64,000 nt of DNA from Nageia nagi (Eukaryota; Pinophyta), in the NCBI GenBank assembly GCA_050084985.1, contig JBITNC010000002.1, positions 26,846,001 to 26,910,000 of the forward strand, written 5' to 3'. The position numbers and the translations under genes are program-made. Positions within the stretch are counted from its first letter, which is position 1; the number at the start of each line of letters is the position of its first letter. A model generated the notes under the pieces. That model ran no database searches. It worked only from the letters and a program-made list of their open reading frames with translations, and was not told the DNA's origin. Below are positions 1 to 12,999 of the stretch, piece by piece.

Positions 1-1430
1 GGTGCTTATGAAAAATAAAATTTAGGATTTGGTTTTTTATTCCAATGAAAAGAATGTGATTGAAAATAAGTGGATCTACAATATCAAGTTCATTTAAGTT
101 AGAGATATTGAAAAATATAAGGCAAGGTTAGTAGCTAAAGATTTTTTATCAAAATATGGTGTAGATTATGAGAAAACTTTTGATCTTATGGCAAAGATGC
201 CTACTATGAGACTTATCCTTGCTCTTTCTATAGCTCAAAGATGGAAAGTTTTTCAACTTGACATCAAGAGTGCATTTCTCAATGGTGAATTAGATGTGAA
301 AATCTTCATGAATCAATCAAAAGGGTTTATTGTGAAAGGTAAAGAGTCCTTTATGTGCAAGCTAAAGAAGTCATTGTATGAATTAAGTAAGCACCATAAG
401 CCTAGTACAAAAAGATTTTAGGGTACTTCACAAATATTAGATTCTCTAAGTGTTTTTCTGACTTTGATCTATATGTGCTCAATTAAGGAAGAGATGTGGT
501 CTTGATTCTCCTTTATGTGGATGATCTTTTAATGATTAGAAATAATGATGAAATCATTCAAGAGTGCATATCCAAACTTAAGGTAATGTTTGAAATGACT
601 GATCTTGATCTCTTGCACTACTATCTTGGAATGCAAGTGTATCAATACAAAAATTGTACTTACCTCAATCAATCTAAGTATATATCAAACATCTTGTAGA
701 AGATTGGAATGGAGTGTAGATATGCTATGATCCCAATCTCTCATCGAATCACTATTTCTTAGAGTTCCAACTCTCAGTTAGCTAATGCTATAGCTTACAA
801 GCAATTAATTGGTAGCCTTTTGTATTTGACTATATCTAGGCCAGATATTACGTTTATAGTGAATCTGATGGTATGATTCATGTAGAAACCTTATGTTGAG
901 CACCTCAATTCTATGAAGAAAATCTTGAGGTATGTTACAGAGACTAAGGATCTTGCTCTCAAGTATTCCAAGTTACGCTCATTTGTTCTCTTTGAATTCT
1001 TAAATTTTGACTATAGGGGAGATAGAAATGATATGAAGTCAACCTTTATGTATGTGTTTAACATTAGTTTAGGTGCTATCTCTTGGGCTTCCAAGAAGCA
1101 ACCTACTATTTCTCTTTTCATCATAGAAGCTAAATATCATGCCATGTGTATTGCAATCCAAGAAGGTATTTGGCTAAGGCATTTTCTAAAAGAAATTAGG
1201 TATGAGCAAGGTGGCTCATCTTTGATTTCTTTAGATAATCAGTCAGCTATTTATTTGGCTAAGAATCTTGTATTCCATTAGAGAACAAAACATGTGGAAA
1301 TCCATATCCATTTTATCAAGGAGAAGGTTCTTAATGGCATCATACACCTAGAGTATTGTCCATCCATCTTGAATTCTATTGATTTGTTCACTAAGCCCCT
1401 CTTAGAAGCTTAATTCTGTAAGCTTAAGGA
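1..1430 (+). pseudogene. Ty1/copia pol fragment: reverse transcriptase to RNase H, cut by the window edge
   Basis: This is the C-terminal half of a copia polyprotein, which would copy element RNA into DNA in cytoplasmic particles. The YVDD catalytic motif is intact at 514-525 (context ILLYVDDLLMI). The stretch 913-1281 carries RNase H features (KSTFMYVF, WASKKQPT, then LDNQSAIYLAKN). Reading the family frame shows several in-frame stops and a frame change between about 421 and 496, where the sibling copies have the KQAPRAWYKK region. It ends at element B, at a point matching the last part of pol in the other copies (near 1430). The family resemblance is closest to elements E and A. It is a dead fragment; its 5' part lies outside the window. 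Confidence 0.9.
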
Positions 1431-1921
1431 TGCTATCCTAAATAACCAAAATAATTCTTAAATAACCAAGATCGCATGAAAGCTCTAAATTCACATCTAA
1501 CTATCATACAAAGTAATTTCATAAAGATAACACAAGATGTAAGTGGTTCCTTCAACTAGGAGTACATCCACTAACTAGATCTTCATTTCAATCATAAATA
1601 CAACTCTCTTACAATCCTCCTAATCTCAACTTCTATACTCTATCTTATAGCATAACTTTACTCCATAAATTGGTGTGTGATCATAAAGAGGGAGCCTTCT
1701 ATTTATAGACCAAAATCCCTCTTTGGATCATCTTTTATCCAATGTACAAAAACATGATATGCACATCCTTTTATCCAAGGGGCATGCTCATGACATGGAG
1801 TGTAGAACAAGTTACATTATCATATTCACTTAAATAATTAAGGTATCAAATGATACCCTTAAGTATTAGTGAACTTAAATAGAAGATTTAATACAAACCT
1901 TTAGAATTACACATTCCAACA
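1431..1921 (-). repeat. 3' LTR of element B
   Basis: It aligns by eye along its length with 7904-8404: shared stretches include the CATCCACTAACTAGATCT region and the AAGTATTAGTGAACTTA region. On the minus strand it begins TGTTGGAATG at 1921. A TATA-like box (TATAAATA on minus) sits at 1700-1707. The outer boundary near 1431 is approximate because the first 40 bp are diverged. Confidence 0.8.
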
Positions 1922-4900
1922 CACTCCTCCATTCCAAACTTTTGCAATATGTCTGATATATATTTAGATTGACTAAGATAAGTATAATCCTTGTATTGAT
2001 ACACTTGCATTCTTTGGTAGTAATGCAAGAGATCAAGATCAATCATTTTAAACATTACCTTAAGTTTAGATATGCACTCTTGAATGATTTCATCATTATT
2101 TCTAGTTATTAGAAGATCATCCACATTAAGGAGAATTAAGACCACGTCTTTTTCCTAATTGAGCACATATAGATCAAAGTCAGAAAAAACTTTGGAGAAA
2201 CTAATGTATACAAAATACCTTGAAATCTTCTTATACTAGGCTCTAAGTGTTTACTTAAATCCATACAATGACTTCTTTAGCTTGCATATAAAGGATTCTT
2301 TACCTTCGATAATAAACCCTTCTGGTTGATTCATAAAGATTTCCACATCTAACTCACCATTGAGAAATGCACTCTTAATGTCAAGTTGAAAAACTTTTCA
2401 TCCTTGAGCTACAAAAAGAGCAAGGATAATTCTCATAATAGGCATCTTTGCCATGGGAGAAAAGGTTTCCTCATAATATACACCATATTTTTAAGCAAAA
2501 CCTTTGGCTACTAACCTGCAACTGAATTAAACTTGACCTTATAGATCCACTTATTGCTAATAACATTCTTCTTATTGGGATAAGGAACTAAATTCCAAGT
2601 TTCATTTTTCATAAGCACCTCATACTCCACTTTCATGGCTTCTATCTAGCACTCATGCTTTGAGGCTTCTTTGAAGGCTGAAGGCTCATGTTTGTTATCA
2701 ATCTTGGAAAATAAGGATATGTTCAAGGTCATGCTCCTTGTTACCCTTTATGTTGGAGAATTTAGTTCCTAAGGTGACTTGTATACATCAAAATCTAACC
2801 AACTAGGTGCAACTAAAGAGTCCTCTGGATCATCAACATCCTCATTAAAAGCAGATTCTTTAGGAAGTTCATTAAACTTTACATCCCTTGAAATAAAACA
2901 TGGCTTTGTAGGATGGAGAGTAGAACTTGTATCCTCTATGCTGACTATCATAACCTAAAAAGATGCATTTTTTAGCTCTTTTATCTAACTTCTTCCTTTT
3001 CTCAAAAATAATGTAGGAGAATGCTTCACAACCAAACACCCTAAGGTGAGAAATGTTAGGTTTTTTTCTTGACCATGCCTCAAAAGGAGTTTTATCCTGA
3101 ATGGCTTTTGTGGGACACCTATTCAAGTTGCAAATAGCAATGCTCACTACTTCACCCCATAAGAAACTAGGAAGATTACCCAACATATATCTAGCTATTT
3201 CTATAATTGTTCTATTTTTTTTTGACAACATCATTCTATTGAGGAGTGTAAGAAATCTTAAATTGCCTCTTAATTCTATACTTAGCATAATAAATATTAA
3301 ACTCATTACTATTATATTCTCCTCCATTATTTGATCTCAACATCTTGATTTTAAGTTAGTTTGATTCTCAATAAAGGCCTTAAAAACCTTAAAACTCTCA
3401 AAGGTTTGATCCTTATGCTCAAGTAGATACCCAAAGGTCATCCTCCTAAAGTCATCAATGAAGGTTAAGATGTAAGATGCTCCTTCAAATAACTTAATTT
3501 GAAATGAACCCATCAAATATAAATGCACAAGTTAGAGGTTGAGATGCTTTTGTTACCTTATCTTTATCAAACTTTTATCTATGCATCTTGCCAAGAATGC
3601 ACTTCTTGCATAGACCAATCGAAGGAGAAATTGAAGGAAAACCTTTCACAAGTTCTTGGTCTTTCTTTACTTGAAAACTCTTATGGTTAAGGTGCCCTAA
3701 ACATTGATGCCAAAGATTTTCTCTAGAACACATATTTGTATCAAGACACATCTTTATTGAAACTTGATCCATAATGTAGAGATCATCTTTTATTGAACCT
3801 TTAACCAATGTGGCAAATCCTTTCTTTATGCACTAGGATTAAGAGTAGAAATCAAAAAGTACCCTTTTCTAGCAACTTGGATCACAAAAAGGAGGTTCAT
3901 CCTAAGCTTAGGAACATAGAACACATTATCAAAAACCTTCCCATGAATCAACACACTCCTAATTCCTTAGATTTCAAGGATAGAGCTATCACCTATCACA
4001 ACTGCATCTTTTCTATACTTGTGAAATTTCTCAAACTTTTCTTTTCAAAGCATAGGTGATTAGTGCAACTAGAGTTAACAATCCAATTAGATGAAAAAAA
4101 ATGAGACATGGAGTAGAGTGCTATAGTAAAACTAGCTTGAATATTCTTCTTTTCTTTGAAGTTCTTTACATTTCCATTACCTTTGTTATTTTTCTCTCTC
4201 TTCTTTTTATATCAATCAACTTCTTTGTGACCTTAGATGCCACAATAATTATAATTACCATCAAACTTTTTCTTAGGATATGGATTATTTACTTTGCCTT
4301 TTCCATCTCTTTGCTTGAAGTGGTTGTTGTTTTAGTTGTTCCTATTATTGTTGTTGTTTACTATTATTGTCATTGTTCTTATTGCTATTGTAACCATTAC
4401 CTCTTTTCTCAAACATTTTTAAGAAAAAAAGATAAGATTTCTTTTGATGGTTGAAATTCTTCTTGAAAGGTGTTTTAGTTGCTCTAAGAGCAATTTTATT
4501 ATCCTTAGGAGTAGAATTCAACACCTTTTTGTTAAGAGTTTCCTCATGCTTCAAAAGGAGCCTAAAAAAGTCCTCAAGGGAGAAGAATTCTTCTTCATCA
4601 TCAAGCCTTATTTTCATAATCATCATAAAGTTTCCAAACTTGGAAGAAAGGCTTTTAAGAATGATGAAGACCATGAACTCATCATTGACCCAATTGCACC
4701 CACAAGCAATAAGTTAGGTTCTAAGGTTAATAATTTTATTCAAGTAGATAGTCACATTTTCATCTTCCCCTTGATGAGATTGAAGCAACTTTTGAATAAT
4801 AGTAAACCTTCTTGAAAAATTTGAAGCAAGTTATATTTTCTTAAGCTTATTCCAAGCTTCTTTTATCGAGGTTGAAGAAGAAATCATTAGGAACACATCA

Positions 4901-5106
4901 TCTGAAATTACATAAAAGATCATGGAGGTTGCCAACTCATTCTTTATGTTGTAAGCCTCTAGTGCCTTTCCATTTGTAGAAGGTACAAGGTTCTCATTCA
5001 CTATTTACCAAAGATTCATTACTTGCAATTTAGCTCTCATTCGAGGTTCCCAAATACCAAAGTTGGAACCATCAAAAATGTGTTTGGGTAAAAAGGAATC
5101 TTCCAT
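1922..5106 (-). pseudogene. gag-pol polyprotein of element B, decayed and truncated
   Basis: It starts at ATG 5106, where MEDSFLPKHI followed by DGSNFGIWEP matches the start of the sibling gag proteins. Going down the minus strand: gag (about 5106-4345); a zinc knuckle near 4250 with its first Cys changed; the pre-integrase HHCC region (LWHQCLGHLNHKS then CKKCILGKMHR, 3575-3808); the integrase core (3337-3528 and 2872-3327, containing FIDDFRRMTFGYL); then RT. The RT active site reads NVDD at 2116-2127 instead of YVDD. There are many stops and frame changes. The frame ends at 1922, exactly at the LTR, so the rest of RT and all of RNase H are gone. It cannot encode a working polyprotein. Confidence 0.88.
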
Positions 5107-5109
5107 TTA

Positions 5110-7780
5110 CTGCATAAGAATGTGAAAAATAATAAGCATGTGGTTCAATAAACAACATTATATGTTAAGTTTTACATGTTACATTTAATTAACAAGGACA
5201 TGCTTGATTTGATTCACAAGTGCAACTATTTTACAACTCAAATATACAAGAACCGTAGATGTAGAGTGACATTGTTGAAGCTTATTTTCTTATCTAAAAA
5301 TTAGGCTTTCACTTGGATGCCCACACAAGAGGAGCCCAAGTACTACTAATCCTCAACCAGTTCACCTTGTTCAGTATTATACTCTCACAAAAAAAATACC
5401 TATTATTTTTTAAGGTTATGATGTTTATTAGATTGGCCAAATTATTAATCTTGATTAAGTTTCAAGTTGTCCTTCTAGGTTATCAGGATAATCCTTAAAT
5501 GGACATATGGACATGTGGTTTCACTACACACATGCCTGTCCACCTATTAGAGTTATGTCCAAAACAATAGAGGACTTAGGGGCAATTGAGAAGTACAAAC
5601 TTTTCACCATTTGGATTATCAAACTTAAAGGCTCTAGTCTATTTGTCCTCACCTCATGGATCCCCAAATAAGTCATGTTGCATAATGTACATGTGAATTT
5701 GTTCATTTTAGGGAGTTGCACATTTCAATGTTTACGATTTTTGCATAAGTAAATTAAACAATAGTGCAAAGCATGAAGTAAAGTGCATAAATAAAACATC
5801 ATCCATTCATAACTTGAAACCTTAAGAGTCCAATGGGTTTTGTTTACTAACCCCTAAAGGACATCTTTACGTAGGTCCATAATTTGCACATTTCCTTTTA
5901 ACTTTGCATAAAAAACTTAAAGAAATAAGTATTTAAGCATGGATTAATCCAAAAAAAAAAATTAAGCATTCATTTTTCCCTTAAAAAAATTAAGCATGCA
6001 TTATTTCTTCATAATAACTAGTTCATTCATAAAGAATTTAAAGCAAACACTTTAAGAGGCATAAACATACATTATTTCCTTAATTTGCATAAGCTTATCT
6101 ATCACTTTGCAATATAAATACTTAGCATTCATTATTTGACTTAAGCAAGGAGCATGCATTATTTGACTTAAGCAAGGAGCATGCATCATCTTATTAATTT
6201 TCATAACTTAACTTTGCAAAAAAAAGGATTTTAAGTAAAAAATAATAAAAAATTCCTCCCCCTATTCTTTTACTTAAAAGAACTCTTAAATAAGATGCTT
6301 TCCTTTAAGAAAAAAAATGCTACGATTTTCACATTCTAGAAGTTGCATTTGCACCTTAGAAAATTAAAAATGCAATTTTGAGTAGAATATTAAAAATATT
6401 CTAAGCATTTTTGAAAAGGTAATCAAAGTTAATTTTTTTTTTTTTTGCCATTATTGTAGAAATAACCTAAAAAAAATGCACTACTTTCCAAGTCTACAAG
6501 AATTAAATGGAAAAAGAGGAGACCCATACCCTTACTACATGCATATTTAATGCTACTTTTACCTTAAGCACTCCAAGTCAAAAAAATAAATGCTTTTAGG
6601 TAAAAATAGTGATGGCTACCCTTCCCTTACCAAGAAGGAGAATACATTGCTTTACAGATGCATTTTATGGAAAAAATATCTTGCAAGCAACAAAGAATTA
6701 AATGCTCCAACTTATAGGTAAAAACATTAAAAGATTATATGTGGAGGAGGAAAGAAAAAAAAGGAGTGAGGCTAAGCATGGCCCTCAAAACTCATTCAAT
6801 TTCACTCACTTTCCTTGTAACTATATGCATCATCTTGCATTCAGCCAAAGGTCCTACAAAAGTTGTAGGCAATGATAAGAGAAAAAAATTCTAGCTTCCA
6901 AGCTCATAGGGTCTTAAAGCTACATTAGATCCTTGGGGATGCAGCAGCTGTGTGAAGGGTTGAAGGAGCCATACGAAGGGTTGAAAGAACCATGCAAAGA
7001 GATAGTAGCCATGTAAGGAGAGCACTGATAGACATGTATGCTTAGATTGGATAAAAAAAGGAATCCTAGAGTCGAGCGATCCAAGCTTAAGGGCCATAGA
7101 GGTCGAAACGGTTCACAAAGAGCTATGAGAGGAGGAGAGAATAGCATGCATAGAGGAGAGGGATGGTCAAATTTTACTAAGTTCTTTTCCAAAAGAAGAG
7201 CACAAAGGAGAGAATGAAGGGATCCAAGGGTTTACTAGTGCTTGGTTGTTGGGTTGACAAAGAAGTGCAATCTTCTCCATATTTTATTTTATATTATTTT
7301 TATCTCAGGCCAAGGGTTGGTTGGATGATCAATGAATAGAAATAAACAAAAAAGAACCTTTGATGTTTTCAATCAAAAAGCATTGAAATAAAAAGATTTT
7401 GATATATATAAAAAGACTTGTAAAAAAATTCTCTCCCCCTTTTTTTTGTAATGCTAACAAAAAAAAATAATTACCTCCCTTTTTGTTAGCATCAAACATA
7501 ATTGTTAAAAAAAAGGATTCGTTGAATACAACTATTTTGATAGAAGAACTAAGGTAGGCACAACTACATTTTTTTTTTTACAACAAAATATATATAGAGT
7601 AATTTTTTGTAATATAAAAGTGCAACTAATATAGAAATTGTTAGTATAAATAATAGTTACATTGTATTGCTATAAAAAGATTGCCCAAAAAATGAACTAG
7701 CACATAACATATATGTTAGTATCATTAGTGAAATAAGCCAACAATAAAATGAAGGGGGTTAAACCTTCTCTTGATTTTAC
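5110..7780 (-). other. Leader of element B, putative intron
   Basis: This stretch between primer site and gag has no element ORF. On the minus strand its edges look like splice sites: GAG/GTAAAA at 7783-7777 and TTCTTATGCAG ending at 5110, four nucleotides before the ATG. The same arrangement recurs in A1, A2, A3 and E. Within it, about 5290-5850 matches a leader block conserved in all five elements. 5880-6680 and 7260-7780 are very AT-rich. Splicing is inferred, not shown. Confidence 0.4.
6740..7260 (-). other. Non-AT-rich insert in the element B leader, origin unknown
   Basis: The composition rises from about 70-75% AT on both sides to a more balanced mix. Short ORFs (6891-7097 and 6920-7192) cover it in two minus frames. 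They contain a short duplicated phrase (SFNPSYG/SFNPSHS), reflecting a repeated CTTCAACCCTTC. It occupies roughly the leader position that holds PPR-derived cargo in A2 and A3. I recognise no protein family in it. Confidence 0.3.
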
Positions 7781-7889
7781 CTCAAAATAAAGAGTAAACC
7801 TTCAAAGGTGATGAGCAAGGATGAAGAACCTCCAAAAAAAATTGAAGAAGAGCTTCCACACCAAGGATGTGAAGAGAAGCTTCCAAGGA

Positions 7890-7903
7890 GCTTTGATACC
7901 AAA
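7890..7903 (-). other. Primer-binding site of element B
   Basis: On the minus strand TTTGGTATCAAAGC directly follows the 5' LTR. It matches the TGGTATCAGAGC type complementary to the initiator Met-tRNA 3' end, as in most plant copia elements. It carries G-to-A-type changes. Confidence 0.75.
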
Positions 7904-8404
7904 TGAGAGATTTACAATATGAACTAAACAACTCTATAATCTCAAGATCACATGAAATATTATAATTTACATATAACAAACTCATAAAGCAATCTCACAA
8001 AGATAACACAAGATTTAAGTGGTTCCTCCAACTAAGAGTACATCCACTAACTAGATCTCACTTCATTCATAAACATGAATCTCTTACAATTCTCTTAACT
8101 CATCTCCTAAACACTATCCTATAGCATAGCTTTACTCCACAAATTGGTGTATGATCACAAAGAGAGAGCCTTCTATTTATAGGCCAAAATCCCTCTTTGG
8201 ATCACTCTTTTATCCAATGTACAAAAGCATGACATGCCAAACCTTTTACCCAAGGGGCATGCACATGACATGGAGTGTAGGATAAGTTATATTATCATAT
8301 TCACTTAAATACTTTAAGGTATCAAATTATACCCTTAAGTATTAGTGAACTTACATTGAAGATTATTACATAACCTTTACAATAATACATTATACCTTCC
8401 AATA
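7904..8404 (-). repeat. 5' LTR of element B
   Basis: Partner of 1431-1921. It lies between the primer site and the right edge. The minus-strand start TATTGGAAGG is a changed TGTTGGAA terminus. A TATA box (TATAAATA on minus) lies at 8174-8181. Confidence 0.85.
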
Positions 8405-8883
8405 GTTTGTATGTATGTGGAGGCCCAACGTTGGTACACTAGGGTTTATGTTGCATGTTGTGGATGCCCTAGTTATTTGATTTTGAAATGAATTATCCAT
8501 ATTTGTTGAGGATATCATTTAGGATATTACAATTGGTATCAAATTTGAAGATCTTATCACTTAAAGGGATGGAGGTTAGATCTACAGTAAGGGCAAAAAA
8601 GTCTGAATTCGACTAGGAGGCTTTCCATCGATTATTGCAAAAATTTGAAGAGCACAAGATCTCTATAGAGGAGAGGGAGAAGTTGTTATGGTTCCTCAAG
8701 GAACAACATGAAAATAAGATATGTAAGAAGAAGGGATAAACATGGGAGCCCATGTCTATGCCACCACACAAGACAACATTGAGGATTGAGATCTTACTTT
8801 GGATCTACCATGGGATAATAAAAGAATTTTAGAGAGATATCACTTTTTAGTTGTATCAAGATTTGTTGGGTTACAAAGTAGAT
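8405..8883 (+). pseudogene. Family C element: LTR 3' end, primer site and gag start
   Basis: 8405-8531 matches 41511-41630, the end of the family C LTR, and finishes in the same TATTACA terminus. ATTGGTATCAAATTTG follows as primer site. From ATG 8569 a gag-like frame reads through a charged, probably coiled-coil stretch (FEEHKISIEEREKLLWFLKE). It has an early stop and is cut by element D at 8883. The family class is not certain; the LTR length (about 1.1 kb) and layout would suit a Ty3/gypsy element. The sequence after element D (22294 on) may be its continuation. Confidence 0.6.
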
Positions 8884-9958
8884 TGAAGATTTTGAAGAAA
8901 AATAAACAATAATATGTATATTCAAAGAAACAAGAAGGCTAACCACAAGTAAAATAAATAGTGAGATAAATTAGAGACCAAAAATATATGTATTGCAAAG
9001 AAGCAAAATTTTTACAAGGCTCTCTTGGAGCTAGCAAGAAAACATACAAGGTTCTTTAATTTGCTCCTCCATCATATTATTTATGCATAGGCTATCTATA
9101 CTTATACTAGGATAAAGTATTATATACCTGATACTTAATCAAAATACAATTAAATGTAGCATGGCTCCATGCATGCATTCTATCATCCTTTCTGTAGAGA
9201 GTAGAGGAAGCCCATGCCCTTTTTGTATGCACAACATTTGAACACATTAAATGGTTGTAAAAGGTATATAAATAATTTTTGTATAAAAAATGTTAATGCC
9301 AATGTTCAAAAACTAGTGTCGATGATTGAGCATTTAATTCTAGGGTAGAAATCCCTTAGATATTTTCAAAGTTTCAATCTAGGTTCTAGAGCAAGAGGGA
9401 TGTCATAGCATAATAAGACCCAAGGTCTAGGTTGTAAAATGTTAAGGTTGCTCACCCAAAATGATGGGTGTTAATAATACCCATAATCCAAAATTTAAAA
9501 TAATGTCCAAAAGTCAGTAGTACCTGGAGATTATTAGAGCCTAGAGTTTGAGAGATAAGGTTGGCGAACACTAAGTCTCGAAGCTTGAGGGTTATTATTT
9601 CCAAGAGTGAAGATGTCTTGTAGGTAATACAAATCCTAGAGAAGAAAATGGAGATGAAAATGCCCGAAGTGTAAGAGTAAAGGCTCAAAGAGTAAGTCCC
9701 ACTAGGATGAGATAGAACAGTAACACTTAAAGAGCTAAAATGGAACAATGCCTAGAAGTTCAATATAGTATGATGTACTCCAGTAATGCTTAGGAAGGAG
9801 ATTAATACTTTTTTATAATCCCCTTAATCTCCATGAAAAAATGAAAAGATTATCTCTTTTGGAAAAAAAATACAGATGCAAAGAAAAATAAAGTTAAATA
9901 CATATGCAATATATATAGAGTCTGACTAGTACCCTGTGCTAGTCAAGGTACACCAACA
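8884..9958 (-). repeat. 3' LTR of element D
   Basis: About 1075 bp. It begins TGAAGATTTTG on plus and ends CACCAACA, so on minus it runs TGTTGGTG to TCA. It aligns with 21377-22293 over most of its length (shared CAAGAAGGCTAACCA-type stretches and the TTTTTACAAGGCTCTCTTGGA stretch). A short purine tract, AGGGGG on minus, flanks it at about 9962-9967. Confidence 0.82.
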
Positions 9959-12900
9959 TTCACCCCCTAAATGTTTAAGGTATGGACTCCAAGTTGGCTT
10001 CAAAGGTAGCAAAAATGATCCTTGGGCAATGGCTTGGTAAATATGTTTGAAATTTAAGCATTAGTAGGATAGTGATGAAATTGGATAAAGCCATCATCAA
10101 CCAGATCTCTCATAAAGTGATGGTGTATATCAATGTGCTTTGTTCTGCTATGAAACATAGGGTTCATGGTCATGGAAATCATGCTAAGATTATCATAGTA
10201 CACTAAAATGGGGAGCTCAATATCCAAGCCCAAGTATTCAAATAGATGAGCAAGCCAAATGGCTTGTGTATAAGTGGCCTAGGCAGTAATATACTCAGCT
10301 TATGCTAATGAAAGTGCAACAGTGGGTTGCTTCTTATTGTTCCATGAGACCAAATATTCTTAAAGAAGAATCCATACCCTAACATGCTCTTCTAATCATA
10401 AAGACATTTGACCTAATCAACATCTATATAGTCATGTATTATTGCTGGGTCTGAGGATTTATACTAGAACCCATATTGATATGTGCCACTCATATAGCAC
10501 AGGATTCACTTGGCTACAATCCAATGCATCTGATGTGGTGAGTATATGAATCAAGTTACTTTGCTAATAACAAACATGGTATCTAGCTTGGTAGCAATGA
10601 GATAAATAAGGTTGCCTATTATGGATCGGTACATAGTGACATCAACATGTGGAGAGGAGTCTTCCTTCAATAGCTTGGTTCTAATAATAGTTGGTGTATC
10701 AATAGGGCTACAATTTTGCATTTTAAAGTGGGCTTTTAGATCTTCCACATATTTGGACTGAGTAATCAAAATGCCATTGGAGGATTTCCTGACTCATAGG
10801 CCAAGAAAATAATTCATCTGTCCAAGATCACTCATCTCAAATTCACTAATCATTGAATTCTTAAATTGATTTATCATAGCATCATAGGTGCTAGTAAAAA
10901 TGATATCATCAATATATAAGCACAAAATAAACAAGTTGATACCTTCAATTTTTGTGTACAATGTGCTCTCCATTAAGCATCTCTGATAACTATTTTTTTG
11001 AAGGTAATCGTCAATCTAGGCATACCATGCTTGAGGTGCTTGTTTAATACCATATAGCACCTTTTTGAGGTTATACACCTTATCTACTTGATTAGGAATA
11101 ATAAATCCTTTAGGTTGCTTAACATAAATAACATACTCTAAATATCCATTAAGGAAAGTGGATTTGACATCCATTTGATGGACTATCAATCCAAAATGAG
11201 AGGCAAGTGCAAGTAGAGATCTCACAATTTCTAGTCAGGCCACCAGGGCAAAAGTCTCATCATAATCTAGCCATTCCTTTTGAGCATATCCTTTAGCAAC
11301 TACATGGGCTTTGTGCTTTACAATACTCCCATTAGTATTATGCTTCAATTTGTAAATCCACTTGACACTAATTATCTTCTTATCTTTGGAAGAAGGGACA
11401 AGATCCTAGGTGTCATTTTTCTGTATTTGCTCAATCTCATCCTCTATGGCTTGGTTCCAATACTCATTGGCAGCAGCTTTAGCATATGAGTAAGGCTCAA
11501 TAAATGAAGCCATTAATGCATAAGAGATATTTACCTATTGATTTCTAGCTCTAGTTTATGACCACATCATTTTTTTGTTGAGCTCTTTATCCAACATCAA
11601 TGATGGAGGATGATAGCGATCACTTGTCCACTTATTCTTGGTCGATGTAGTCTAAGCAATAGGAGATTGGTTTGGCTATACCTACTATGGTGATTTGGTG
11701 GTTGGTAAATATGGTGATGAAAGTTGAGAAGGAGGAGGTGCAATAGTGTGAGAAGGTTCACCATATTCACCAAATTGGAACTCAGCAGTGGTGTCTTTAG
11801 CACCATTTTCTTGATTGGTTATGTCCCCTTATTCAAAAATCACATCTTTACTAATGTGAATCTTGCCACTTAGTGGATCATAACACCTATAGGCCTTAGA
11901 TGCTTCAGAGTATCCCACTAAAATGCATTTGATTGATTTCTCATAAAGCTTCTTCTTATTTTCTTTTGGCACATGTGCAAAATAGGTTGAGCTAAATATC
12001 TGAAGAAAAGAAATGTTTGGTTGTACACCTAACCAAGCTTCATAAGGGGTGGCATCCTTTAAAACTTGAGTGGGACACCTATTTAGAATATAAAATGTAG
12101 TATGTACTGCTTCACCCCAAAAACTAGTGGAAAGGCCCTTTTCTTTTATCATGCATCTAGCCATCTCAATAACTATTTGATTTTTCCTTTCAGCCACTCC
12201 ATTTCACTATGGAGTGTAGGTAGTTGTATATTGTCTAACAATGCCATGCTGATGGTAGATGTTCTTAAATTCATTTAAAATGAATTCTCCTCCTCTATAA
12301 ATTCTAAACTTCTTGATAAAATAGCCAAATTATTTTTCAAAAAGAGATTTAAATTTCACAAAACTCTCAAAGGAGTCAGACTTATTTTGTAGTAAATAAA
12401 GCCAACTCATCCTAGGAAAGTCATTAGTAAAGATAAGCATATCTCTTGACTTGCCACCTTGGCTTAGAGTCTGCATTGGTCCACAAAAGTCTACATACAC
12501 TAGCTGAAGAGGGTACTCGACCCTGTATTAGTACTTTGGAAACTTCACTGTATGTTGCTTTCCTACAATGCAACTTTCACAGACCTCATTGGGTGTATGG
12601 GAGATGGCAAGAAGGCCTATCACCAATTTGTGTAGATCATTCAATGAGTGAAAATTTTAATGACCAAATGTCCTATGCCATAGCCAGGAAAAATCAATGG
12701 ATACTTTTAAACAACTTGCTACAGGTCCTAAGCATATACATCCTATTTTTAGTCATATGGATGGTGGCTATAAGTTGGTTAATAGCCTTTTTTACTATGG
12801 TGCACCCTTTCTTTCTAAAGGTGGTTATATAACCCCTTATACTAAGTTGGCCAATACTTAATAGATTATTCTTAAAGCTAGGGACAAAGAGAGTCCTATG

Positions 12901-12999
12901 CATATAAAATATCTTACCAGCTTTACACTTAAAGCCAATAGTCACTCTACCATGGATGTTGGCACTTTTGTTATCACCAAACTTGACTCAGCCTATGAC
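9959..12999 (-). pseudogene. pol of element D (pre-integrase, integrase, RT, RNase H), decayed
   Basis: Reading down the minus strand: a protease/pre-integrase segment (12694-12945, NNLLSIGQL and NRMYMLRTC); integrase C-terminal half (11829-12197: AERKNQIVIEMARCM, SFWGEAVHTTFYILNRCPT, KCILVGYSEASKAYRC); RT (11016-11225: HQMDVKSTFLNGYLE then LYGIKQAPQAWY; 10551-10769: SKYVEDLKAHF). The RT active site is YIDD at 10905-10916. RNase H remains lie at about 9965-10400. Stops and frame changes break it into short pieces. The family resembles element F more than A, B or E. A1 sits upstream of 12999. Confidence 0.88.

Larger units (their letters stand above)
1431..8404 (-). mobile_element. Ty1/copia element B, minus strand, internally deleted
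   Basis: Two similar LTRs (1431-1921 and 7904-8404) face each other across a minus-strand gag-pol. The primer site is next to the right LTR and a leader of about 2.8 kb precedes gag. No matching target-site duplication is seen (flanks aagga and gtttg). The left flank is a copia pol fragment and the right flank a different family's LTR, so one side has probably been lost or recombined. The LTRs differ at many positions and by indels, so this copy is older than A1-A3. The 3' part of pol and the polypurine tract are missing: RT sequence runs straight into the LTR. Confidence 0.88.

Noticed and set aside
1426-1430. Target-site duplication for element B
   Set aside because: AAGGA on the left does not match GTTTG on the right, and the left LTR edge is uncertain.
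4101-4815. Overlapping plus-strand ORFs in the B gag region
   Set aside because: They are antisense shadows of gag; similar shadows occur opposite gag in A1-A3 (for example 15158-15504 and 47459-47805).
8884-9958. Host gene or tRNA in the 1 kb stretch without ORFs
   Set aside because: The stretch repeats at 21377-22293 and has TG/CA ends, so it is an LTR; no tRNA-like fold was recognised by eye.
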